Shown here in pieces: positions 1 to 11,196 of a DNA stretch of 64,000 nt. Source of the DNA: Watersipora subatra (taxonomy: Eukaryota; Bryozoa; Gymnolaemata; Cheilostomatida; Watersiporidae); contig NC_088708.1 in the NCBI RefSeq assembly GCF_963576615.1, forward strand, positions 53,617,196 through 53,681,195, given 5' to 3'. A model generated the notes under the pieces. The model made no database searches, was not told the DNA's origin, and saw nothing but the letters and a program-made list of their open reading frames with translations. A program made the translations under genes and the position numbers. Positions within the stretch are counted from its first letter, which is position 1. The number at the start of each line of letters is the position of its first letter.

Positions 1-1200
1 TTTGGCGTAGATGTTAAATATATGATATATCACTGCACCCCAATCGCTCTTGCCTTAATAGGCTGGTACTCTTGTATTATCAGGACAATTCAGTCAATAT
101 TGACTTAGCCCAAGCTTTAATTAGTGCGTATGGGACAAGGGGGTTATATCAATGTCATGTTGAGCAAATATTGCGAGACATTTTCTTGCTACTCACAGCA
201 TTTCCATTCGTGCTTCCTTCATACCACCGAAGCGTTTGACTGGTCACCCCTAGCTCTCTATTCATGGTAGTTCACTCAACTAATAAGTTCACGCATCATA
301 GTGCCAATAGAATGGAAAACGCTGGATAATGATCTATGTAACGCCTGTTATGATTATTCAATATAACGTAAGTAGCTCCTACTAGCCACCGCTGATCGCG
401 TACTGGCTTACAGCTTGTTAATAGCTAAAAGCTAGTCGATGTAGCAACGCATAGCACAAGTCACTACACTCTATAAAACATCCTGTGCAGGGTTCTGAAC
501 AAAGTGTTGGCTAAAAGTTGGGACTTCAGGTAATTCTTCATGCTAAGTAGAAGTTCCTTATAATTTCCTCAACTATGAATCGGTCTGTATGTTAGGAGAC
601 ATATATATATAAGATATGTAATAAGAGGCTACAAATATGTGGAGGTTATTGAGACTTTCATGGTGGAAGTAATATTTAGTTTCATACTTTATTATAAACC
701 ATATAAAATAATATTGTAGTACAATAAATTTTAGTCACTCTATAACTTATTTTGTTTAGTTTCATAAGTTTTTCAACTAATTTTTTAACACAAAAGCTTT
801 GAAGGTTGTTTTCTAAAGCTTCAAAGGTGTAAAGAGAGATAAATATTTGCATGTATCTTATAGAAACAACTTCAAATCAACATAGCGGCTAGTGAAAACC
901 TGTTAGTTTGGAAACTTTATACAAAGACACATGTACAATAATACGTCTAGATATTATGACTAGTATACAGCTAGAGAGGGAGAGTAGTGGATGACTTGAG
1001 TCTAGGTAATTCATAAACAGGGCTTAAACCAAACTGAAACCGAATGGAATTTCAGTATTATGAGTTAGAACAGTGCTACTTGTCATACAACTAGAACAGG
1101 TTAGCGATAACACTGAAAATTATTTGCTAGAGAAGGCTATCTTCGCCTTGTCTTTGACCAACAAAAGGAAAAATATATCTGATGCATAGGAATAAGGTGA
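1..1200. other. Intergenic DNA without a recognisable gene
   Basis: No reading frame of convincing length, no splice-bordered homology and no terminal repeat pair was recognised here. The sequence is AT-rich, with a short AT microsatellite near 600-615. Confidence 0.5.
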
Positions 1201-1208
1201 TTGAGTAT

Positions 1209-2301
1209 CAAGGTTGGCTCGGTTTAAACCAGCCCGAAAAAAACCAGTTTTTATAGTTTTGTCGGTTTTTTCATTATTTTTTGTGAAAAACATAATATTT
1301 TAAGCTCCTAGTGGTTCATGTGCGGTAGAAATGCAATTATATATAATTATCAGCTGTGGAAGTTTATTTAGGACACAGTAGTAAATTGATGGCAGAGCTC
1401 AAGTTGAGCCTACATGAAATCCTAGCACAACAATGAATTAGTGAATTTCATTTTCAATTGGTTTTATCAAGTGATATGATGATTTCTTTACTGATGAAAT
1501 ATAAAAAACCATGTGAAATATACTAATCCAATCATCGTCTCTAATAATGAATGAATACTTTCTCAAGTCTGGCCAGTGAGAAAGGATTACTTATAATTAG
1601 AAATTAAAACAATAAAATCCTTTCGGGCAAAAGCTTTAAGTTTGCAAACTAATATTTCATTTATTGGGCACAAGCCAAAGTAGTTGGATTGTTAGAATTC
1701 AGTTTATCAAGTTTGTTGTGTTTTGAAAGGCAAAGGTTGTAAGGCAAAACGTAATACAGTGTAGGTGTGCTGTCGTAACGCGAGGTCACGCAGATAGGCT
1801 TAAAGCTCACGTAGCAAAATGTCAAGCTGAAAACACCAATTTAGACAGTGATGCTAATATTCAGGTGATAGAAGTTGAGTCATCTGCCACTGCTCCAAAC
1901 ACTCACAATGCATCTGCATTATGCTCTGCTCTACACTACCACACGACTAATCACTGGGATTAAAGTTCCTACGTATACATAAAGCTGTATGTAAAACATT
2001 CACTTTATGTGATAAGATTTCTGCTCTGTATTACATCGATCACGTTTGATTTATACTCATTCTGAAATTTCCATGTTTTCTCTCTTTTTTCCCATAGCAA
2101 CTCCCACAGTACCATCTTTAACAGATGATTCCACATATGTATGTTCAATACTCAATCATGCAGCTATAGTAAGTGATGTTAGTTAGACTTAAAATTGCAA
2201 AAACCTTGGTAAAATTATAAAAACCATAAAAAACCTGTTTAAACCAAAAAAACCTGGTTTTTTCGCTTTTTTCATAAAAACCGTGGTTTTTTCCAACTCT
2301 G
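1209..2301 (+). mobile_element. Decayed hAT-type DNA transposon, copy 1
   Basis: A block of about 1.09 kb nearly identical to 34417-35562. It begins CAAGGTTGGCTCGG and ends in the inverted match CCAACTCTG. It is flanked by TTGAGTAT (1201-1208) and TTGAGTAC (2302-2309), an 8-bp target duplication with one mismatch, the length typical of hAT elements. Inside, near 1780-1840, is the second half of a BED zinc finger (a segment with HADRLKAHVAKC). Its first half is deleted relative to the other copy and the frame is broken, so it is non-autonomous. The ends also carry matching GGTTTAAACC motifs. Confidence 0.8.
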
Positions 2302-3060
2302 TTGAGTACTGGAAATGAGGACAGTGCTTCCCAGCTCTTGACAGCAGTTTGTCTCTTGGGTTGTCAAGACTTGGCTAATATTAGTCTCCGAGACTACTAA
2401 CCAAGTTCATAAGAGTTGGCAATGCAAAACAGCTCGTGTACTGTTACTGCGTGCCAACACCATAAACTCTTACTTATCTAAATGTAAAATTACTAACTCA
2501 AAAGTTCTGTTGCTGCTTTACAGTAAAAAACACCCTCAGGCCAGTTTTTGCTTTAGAACACCTCTCTGGTTCAAATCTTACAAATCAATATCTGTGTTTG
2601 GCACCTTCCGAATAATTTATAAGCTGACTTGGAAATCTCACACTAGTCTGTATTACAATAATTGAAAATTTGAATAGATTTCGGTTGGAGCAAAGACATT
2701 TTATTTTAGCTACGCTTGTTAAACCTAAGTAAGACAAAGCAACATTGTCAAGTAAATGGCTCACCTTGAATCCTGCCTGTAAAGTACTGCATTATATTTT
2801 CTTCAAAGTTAAAACTTTTGCATCTTTTAAATGTTTTTTTAAATCTATTCATTGCCAAAAGTTTTTGTTTCACAGGTGTTTCCAGATAACTACTCCAATT
2901 CCTAATTCATAACGTTAAACTTGTGTATGTAAGATATCTGAATGTACATGTACGAAAATAATATCACATAATAAGTATCAATTTATATGTGCTATTAAAA
3001 ATTATATGTTATAAAGCACGTCAGTTGAACCTACAAAGGTTTTTCGGAACCTTCTTATTC

Positions 3061-3075
3061 TCTCCTATAGGAATA
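3061..3075 (+). promoter_or_regulatory. 3' splice site just upstream of the F-box gene start codon
   Basis: A pyrimidine-rich tract ending in CTATAG at 3070 lies five bases before the ATG at 3076. This suggests that a non-coding first exon lies upstream and that translation starts at 3076. An in-frame ATG at 2989 lies on the intron side of this acceptor and was not chosen. Confidence 0.55.
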
Positions 3076-3670
3076 ATGGTGGCGCAGCATGAGCATTGCG
3101 AACAATGTTATGACATGAACTGTCAGTTGGTGCTCACACCAAACGTTGAAGAAAACTGTTGCAAAGTGGTAGCTTGTCCATCTGGTTGTGAAACTCGTCT
3201 TCATGAATGCAAAGTCGAGGAGCATCAAGAACATATCTGCACTAGTCACGTGGTACCTTGCATCAACAGTAGTTATGGCTGTCCACACAAGTTCTCACGA
3301 AACAAACTCATATCTCACCTGCACCACTGCCCAGCCAGTGTCGTGACGTGTAAACTAGAATGGAATCGTGAGCTTGTTAGATCTCAACCGAATCTACAGG
3401 CAACTGAACGTCCTCAGAATGTTTCTGATATATTAGACATCTCTCTTGCTGCGAAAGATAAGCGCATTCTAGAAGCTTCTTTGAGAATGCCAAAGAGCTT
3501 ACGAAATGCTCTACAGAATACATATACAAGGAACTTCCCTGCTGTTCCTTTCGTTCAAAGGAGCAGTGACGTACCTGAGGAAGACACTGCAGATAACGGT
3601 ATTGATTGTCTGCTCTTTCCTCAGACACAGGACGCGAAGGCAGGCTGTCAAGCCCATCGGGATATTCCAG
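3076..3670 (+). CDS. FBXO30: F-box gene coding exon 1 (TRAF-type zinc finger)
   Basis: Encodes the start and the zinc finger: CEQC, CPSGC, HECKVEEH, CINSSYGC and HLHHC spacings give repeated Cys/His pairs. It ends CCAG|GTGACC at 3670 in phase 1. Using this donor gives IP-GLANSINNAL across the junction, which fits the family. Reading on runs into unrelated residues and a stop. Confidence 0.88.
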
Positions 3671-6600
3671 GTGACCTTACATATAGGCTGATTGCATGGA
3701 ACTTGAATTATCAGGTGTTGCATGGATACATACATGTACATATATGCATTTGATAGTGACTCTGCTTGGTTAGTGTGAAAGCAAGCATGTGTGGGTCTGC
3801 CTTCAACTCTTACACCAACTGTTTTCAATCTTGGAATGTATTTTCTCATATCGGTTGTGTGTAAAACTTGTCTCATTTTGCTTAAACTCTGGTTGCTGAA
3901 AAAGAGAGACTAAAAATTGAATTTTACAATTTCGTTCTGTAAGTGCTTAAAAATGATTAAAGCTGATAAAACAATAATAATAATAATAATAAAACAATAG
4001 CGTCGGTAACTTTTAGAGAATTTCACTGAAATGTTAGCCTCCTAAATTATAGCTTGTTCCGTGTAGCTAAAAACTACCTTTTTTATAATTCTGCATATTT
4101 TACCAACCTTTTGATAGTCCAATAAAATTTACAAGTTTGCATACATGTCACAATTTACATGATCTCAACTTTAAGAAGATAAATAGACAAATTTTGAATT
4201 GCCAGAAAGTAGTACTATTGCTCTGAAATTCAAAAGTTAAAATTCTTAATGATTGTACAACATTTTTTATTGCAATTGTCGGTTTTCACAAGTACTTTAT
4301 TTTTATTACATGTTTCTGTAAAACTGTTCTATAGGGTGAAACTAAGTACAGACAATAGAAGTTTTTCTAGCTTGTCATTCAATCAAATTGTTTGACTTTT
4401 ATTGAAAAGAAATAGAGACATCTGGATTAATGCTAAATATTAACCAAATCTTGTGACAGCCTTATCACAGGCATCAGCAATGCAACAGTTATACGCTCTA
4501 GATTTCTTGATCTCTGGTGTCATAACAATTTTTACTAAAACCATTATCAAGATGCTGACTGAGAGATTCACTAAGCAAAACTATATTTACTTTATGTAAA
4601 AGCCATGTTTGCATTGGAGACAAAAGAATAGATAGCGCTGCTTAATTAGGATTAGTCAATGAAGTTTCCGGTCTAAATGAACTGCATCACATAGACAAAC
4701 ACATTTCACAAACTAAAATAGCCGATCTAGATGTCTATAGCATTGGCTCAATAAGTTGTGAAAATTTTGTATAGTATTTGAGGCATAGTAGAATATTTTT
4801 GCATTCATTATGAATGACATTAGTGTTACAATTTTGTACCGTTTACTCAGATTAAAGAAGAAGGAATGACTGCAACTAACTTGTAATGAAAACATTGTTC
4901 GGAATTCTTGTATACAAGCATGCCTGCTTCTGTTCGGTGTGCCTTGCTTTAATGCCTTTTGTACAATTGAAGGGTATGCTGCATCCTCCCAGAGTGTACA
5001 TTGTAGCTTGTGTAAAGCACCAAAAGAGCACAGAGGAGGAGAAGGTAAGTCTGCTTGTCTAGACTTACTCTTGACATCTTTTATATTTGGTATATCGTGT
5101 AGTATGTCTGCTGCTACTGGTAAATGTTTGTCCTAGTTGTAAACAGAAGGGCATACCATATATCCCCGCATATAAGCTAATTTTTGAATGCAAAAAGTTA
5201 CCAAACTAAGGGATGCAGCTTATACGCCCATAACTCTGATTGAAAGCAAACAAACTGACATTATGCTAACTTACGTGTAATTTCAACAGCCACAACTTGA
5301 ACTATGTTAAGCATGCGGCTTTTTACTTCCAGCATGTTTTATGCACTAGCGATGGATTGCACTTGAAAAAACGTCGCATGTGAAAATTCCTTGACAAAAA
5401 ATGCAACCGAACCTGTGTATTCAGTCTTTTTCTGTCCAGCTTTTGTTCTCACGGTAAATCCCAAGTAAAACTAAGGTCGGCGTGAGATGCAAACATGTTT
5501 TCTATTGCATCTATTGCAAATAGATCTAATAGATCCAAATCATCTATTTTCTATTGCAAACAGACGATTGTTTCCTTTTAATTAAGCGGAGTCACCATAT
5601 GCTAGTTATACAACTACTCACCAATCAGAAACATTTTGTACTAAGCCTACAAAAACCGCTCCACTTTTGCAACATTTTGCTTTAATAGGTACGTACGGTG
5701 TGCTAAGTGTTATAGGATTGGCTTATATGCGAGATAGGCTTATATGCGGGGATATGCGGTACTTTAACTAATGGTTTTACACATTCAGGAAGCAGAAGCA
5801 ATCATGAACAGTCATGGCTGAAGACTTTAGAAATGTTTATAATTTTGAAACAATGTTATAATTTGGTTTTATGACATTTTCAGAAATATCCTTTTCATTT
5901 CTCTGTTCTAATTCTTGCTTTCTTCTTTAATTAAATAATAATTTTTTATTTTGAAATAAAAGAAGTGATTATTATCAAATTTTACTTCTACGTATGCATA
6001 ACCTTTTATTGGCATTTGTAATCATCAACAAAAGGATAATTTTTACAAGCCAAACAAAAATGAGTAGACGGAAATCTGTACTCATCTTTACAGATGAGTA
6101 CATCTGTACTCATCTGTACTTCATAGATGAGTACAGATGAGAAATTCTGTACTCATCTTCGAAAAGTGAGTACAGAATTTCGAAAATCCTGTACTCACTC
6201 ATTCAAATTTTACTCACTCATTTGAATGAGTGAGTAAAATTCACTCATTTATTCAAATTTATTGAGTGAATTTATTCAACTCACTCAATAAATGCGGGAT
6301 TATTAAGTAAGTTGAACAAAAGTTTTTTAAAAGTTGGTAATCTAATAGTATTGTAGAGGAGTCAGGATAGTAAACTGCAGGTTGTATAAGCAGAAAGTTC
6401 ATAAACTGAAACATGTACTAGTACTTTATATAGTTTTTTATAATCGTTTATAGTACTTGTAATAAATCAGTGAGGAGTAAGGAAGTTCTTCAGAAAGAAA
6501 AGTGTTTAACTTCTAGATTTTCTGGTTTATAGTTTCAGAAGAGATTGAAGTGTGTATGCTTTTTGGCTGTGGCTGCAGCAGGTACTCTGGGACAGTACCA

Positions 6601-9600
6601 TTATTATAATTTAAATTCATCATTCCGAGTGAGCATGTCATATAATAATGATAGTAACAATCTAATGTGAAAAATGGTTTACTGAACTATTTGCTAGAAA
6701 AATACTACCCTGGCAGTCCGGTGAGAGATTTTTAGATGTAATTGTACAATTATTCCAAAATGAAAAAAGTCTGTCGATTGGCACAGGCGCTAGTGTCAGT
6801 CTATTAAACAGAAAGTTGCGAGTACAAATCCCGTTAAAAACAGTATTTTTTCCTAATCTCTAAGCATGGTTCTGAGCAGACGGGCAGCTTCTATTATAGT
6901 AAAAATCATGTTTGGCTGGCTTAATCTTCGCAAAATGTTAACGTATTGGTGCAATGACATCATACAGACTAGCCAATAATCCAATGGATGTTCTAAATCA
7001 TCTTGGCAAATTGACTGTCACTAAAACAATGCTATCACGTGATTGGTTGATTATTAAAATACATAGCGCAATATTCACCTTGAACTCCTCTCTTTAGTCT
7101 AGCCTGATAAACAGCTATTTAGGTGATACTTGTTATTTAAAGGTAAGAAAGATTGCTGTGTTTGCCCTTATATAGGTCTCGCGAATAGCATCAACAACGC
7201 CCTCACTAAAATCAGGAATGACCAGTCACAGGACAAGAAGGTTCAAAAAAAAGAATCTGAAATTATAACAGAAAAGGATCGAAAAGTTGACCTAAATCTT
7301 CACTTGGGACAGGAAATGTATAGTTCATTTAGAGCTAAGCCGGAAAATATGATGACATTTTTATGCGCCCAAGACTTCCGCAGAGACCAGTTTTCTTCGC
7401 ACTACCTCACTTCTCACATGGTCATCCAAACAGGTAAGAATACAGCACGACAATACTGAAATAACCAGTCTTTCCTGCCATCATCTAAGTAGAATTTCAT
7501 GTCACTCAAGTAGAACTGTTACAGATACAGCGAGGTGAAAAGTGGTAATATTGAAATTGTGTCACTCATATGGAGATTGCCTCAGAAAGGTTGCGCCACT
7601 CTGATGCTCACAGATGCTTTGACAATATTTAGGCCAAGGCTGTAAAGCCCAACTCTCAATGACTGAGGATAGATAACTCAATGACGGATGACAGATAACT
7701 CAATGACAGACAATAGATAACTCAATGACAGATGATAGATAACACAGTTTACTGGAAGTATCTAGTCTCAACCTAATAATTTGATAGATGTATACTCCAT
7801 AGAGTGCATGAATTGGCTAAAATCATTTTTTTCATTATCTTCAAGCTTAGCCCTAATTATAAGCCAGAATGTGCTCACTAAGAACGGACTCACTATAAGT
7901 CTGTAGATGAGTGAACTCTCTTCATTCTGGTAGGTTTGAACGGATGGTTTCAAGAAAGGTGTCCTCTTGCCACATACGGCTGCCCATTTACACAACAGCG
8001 ATTCATCACTGATAAACATGAGCGAACATTCTTCAATCCTGTCACCGACAGTTTTTATCTCGGCTCTGCCATAGAACCTGGTAAAGACTTTCAAGTTTGT
8101 ATCGGGTCACTCATGTGTGTCCCCACTAATGTCTCATAGTTTTAGCCTCATACGGTGCGTGCGCAGTTTTCACATGCTTCAATTATTTGATAACAGCAGG
8201 TGAGGATTTCACCGTGGAGTGAGCTGAACCTTCTTTATGTTACTAATAGTCACACTTTGGTTTTGTGTTTATGTCAAGTTAGTGTAGGCTGCGTTTACAC
8301 TAATGAATGTTTAGATTTTGCTATTAACTTGGTTGGTTGTTCGAAAAGTTTTCGATTCTTAGTCAATTAATAATTTCACTAAATTTTAAGCATATAAGAA
8401 AAATCACTCTCTACTCATCAGATCTATCATAGCCATAAGTACTTCGATATGCAATGTATGGTATAACTTTTTTTACGATTCTAATCATCACAAGATATTA
8501 ACTTTTTGTTCTCTTTGCTGTTTGCATCGCCTTTTACAATTCCATTCGTTTCACCATTTAAAAACTTCGGAAAGTTTTTTATTTTAGTTATATTTATGAT
8601 GGTGTAAGCCAACAAAAACAGATTTTACTTGTAGTTGAGGTCGTACAAATGGACTGTGTATTTTGGGTGCAGGAATTGTTTGTCGTAAAATTTATGCAGA
8701 GACAAAGTACTTACAAGACAAGTTTTTATATACAGATAATTCTTTTGTTACATACTTTGTTCGCTTTATTGCCAGGACATTTCGCACCATCCATGTGTTG
8801 CAGACGTAGAGAAGAGTGTTGCAGGGGTAGCTGAGAGTCAGAGAGTACCTGAGGTCTTTTCTAAGCTTCCTGAATTGGTACTTCTTCAACTCTTCAGCTA
8901 CCTTGATTCTCTCAGTATTAAAAACTTGTCCCTGACCTCTAAGGTAAGCATGCTGTCACCCTTTCAAGGTTGATCTGACAGCACTCACACAGCCTTTAGA
9001 CATTAGAAACTAGTGCATCGAGTACTTATATAAAACTAGTTGAAACCTCGGCATTGCGCAGGTAGTGAAATAATTACCCAAGAATTTGAGTAACTTAAGC
9101 TAGTACCTTGAAGGTTGACTTGCAACAAAATTCACATTACAGTTATTTGGTAGCAAAAGATTCACCATGTCTTACTCTGCTGTTTTGTAGGTGCAAAATA
9201 TGTGGAAATGTGATTACAAGCTTTTAAAAGCTCACAAACGAATAGTTGATCGCAGCCATCACGAAAACGCTGTAGATTGGAATCCCTTCCCAAAATGACT
9301 CAAATGGGACTTAGCTGAACATGATGGCTTCTGTTTACACTTTCATGCAACCTCATTCATCGAAATATTTTCACAAATATACTTCCCGCATTCAATAAAA
9401 CCATGTCTATTGTCATTACGCGTTTATTTCATCATCATTGTAATGCTGTCACTTTGAGCACTGATATCTCAAAACCTACCATAAAAATTTGTTTAACTTT
9501 TTAACTTTAGCTAAAAGGAGTGCATATCATCCTCTGATAAACATGACGAGCCTGTTGGTCATCTGTGATAGTCAAAAAATGCTGCAGAAATTGTTCGCGC

Positions 9601-11148
9601 TATTTGGAAGGAAGTATGGGTCACATGATCAGATTACGACTACTGTAGATGATTAGACCAGTTTGAAACGAAACTGTAAAGTAGCGAGCATCTATTTTTG
9701 ATACAGGCTTTTCTGTAAAACCCGAAGTGTTTGTCATAAACTAGTGCTACAAGATGTTTTATATTGAGCCTTTTATTGGCCTTTCATTTTATGTGATAAC
9801 ATCACGTGTCAAAACAATAATCACAATGTTTGAGTACGTCATCGAAATAAAGAGATTCCAAACTACGGCGTTTTTGTGATGGCTGCGATTAACTGTTCGG
9901 TTTTTTAGCTTTTAAGAGCTTGTAATCACATTTCCACATATTTTGCACCTACAACACAGCAGAGTAAGACATTATGAACCTTTTGATACCAAATAACTGT
10001 AATGTGAATTTTGTTGCAAGTCAACCTTTTAGCTAGTCTAAATCTTTACTATAATAAGAGCCGTATCTGAAGCCAGCTTAATGATCAGTACGTTACGTGT
10101 AATGATCTCTAGCGCAATCATGATGTTCAAGCATGTTAGTAGTAATCAATAGTATTTTCCTTTAGTGTAGAGTATAAGCGCTTTAAGTATGCGTATTTTA
10201 ACCGATGTAATTACTATGACCACAATTTTTTATTGTATAGCAATGTAATTGTTTGGCCTACTGGATAGAAAGTCTTCCTGCAGACCTGGAGGTTCAGAGT
10301 TCAAATTCACCGCACAGTGAATTTTTCATACCAAAAATTTTATCGCTATATCTGGATGAACACCAAACACCAAAGTCTGAGATTTATATATACAGATTTA
10401 CCACAATACCTCTTCCAGTTTCTCCATATGAAGCTAGCAGTAAATCTTTACTATAATAAGAGCCGTGACTGTCCGTCGCCAGGATTAGAGGTTGGGATAA
10501 AAGTTTGCTGTGTACGAAAAAAAGTAAATAAATAAAATATAACACGGATAGAATACACAGTACTGAAACTCATGACATTCAACTTGGTAGACAGACATTG
10601 TAACACCTGTCTAACACCTGTCTAACACCTGTCTAACACCTGTCTAACACCTGCACCAACTGACCACCTTTCGACCTTCTGCAATATTTGTGCAGATAGT
10701 TGTTTATTGTGCTTTAATGGCACACCTGACAGTTTTCCACAGCACACTAGGCTTCCAAGGTATTAGTGACATTAAATATGATACATAGCACAAGAGTTGT
10801 CTGTTCATGTGACATCCTCTAGAGTTGCTGAAGGAGTGTTGTTAGCATTTATGCAAATCCTGTGTCGCCCAGTGACTATGCTATGGTTTTATAATTGATA
10901 AGGAAAATAGCTTGAAATGAGAAACTTTGAACTTGCATAAGTGGTATTGTCATAGTGCTAATGCCAAACTATAAATATATTGTGCTAAATAATCTTGAAT
11001 ATAACTCACATTTTTGAACCTGTCAAAGTACATACATGTATTTCAAATTCTCTCAATATGCAATGTAAGGTAGCTGTGGAGGTAGCTCTTTTTTCCCTCT
11101 CACCCTCTCTCCTCCTCTCTCCTCTCTCTCTCTTCCTCTCTCTCTCTA

Positions 11149-11196
<48 letters not shown>

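Larger units (their letters stand above)
3671..7175 (+). other. First coding intron of the F-box gene
   Basis: 3.5 kb intron. It holds a TA-bordered MITE (5156-5759), a cluster of short palindromes (6056-6300) and a tRNA-like fragment (6772-6840). A GTAAGT donor-like site near 5045 follows a short open stretch, but no family residues are encoded there, so it is not called as an exon. Confidence 0.6.

Noticed and set aside
4980-5045. Possible F-box exon before a GTAAGT donor
   Set aside because: Joining 3670 to 7176 already reproduces the family sequence across the junction; this piece adds nothing recognisable.
9191-9297. Alternative F-box exon VQNMWKCDYKLLKAHKRIVD
   Set aside because: In phase and behind a good acceptor, but it lies in an inverted repeat, and the exon at 13846 matches FBXO30 directly at this point.
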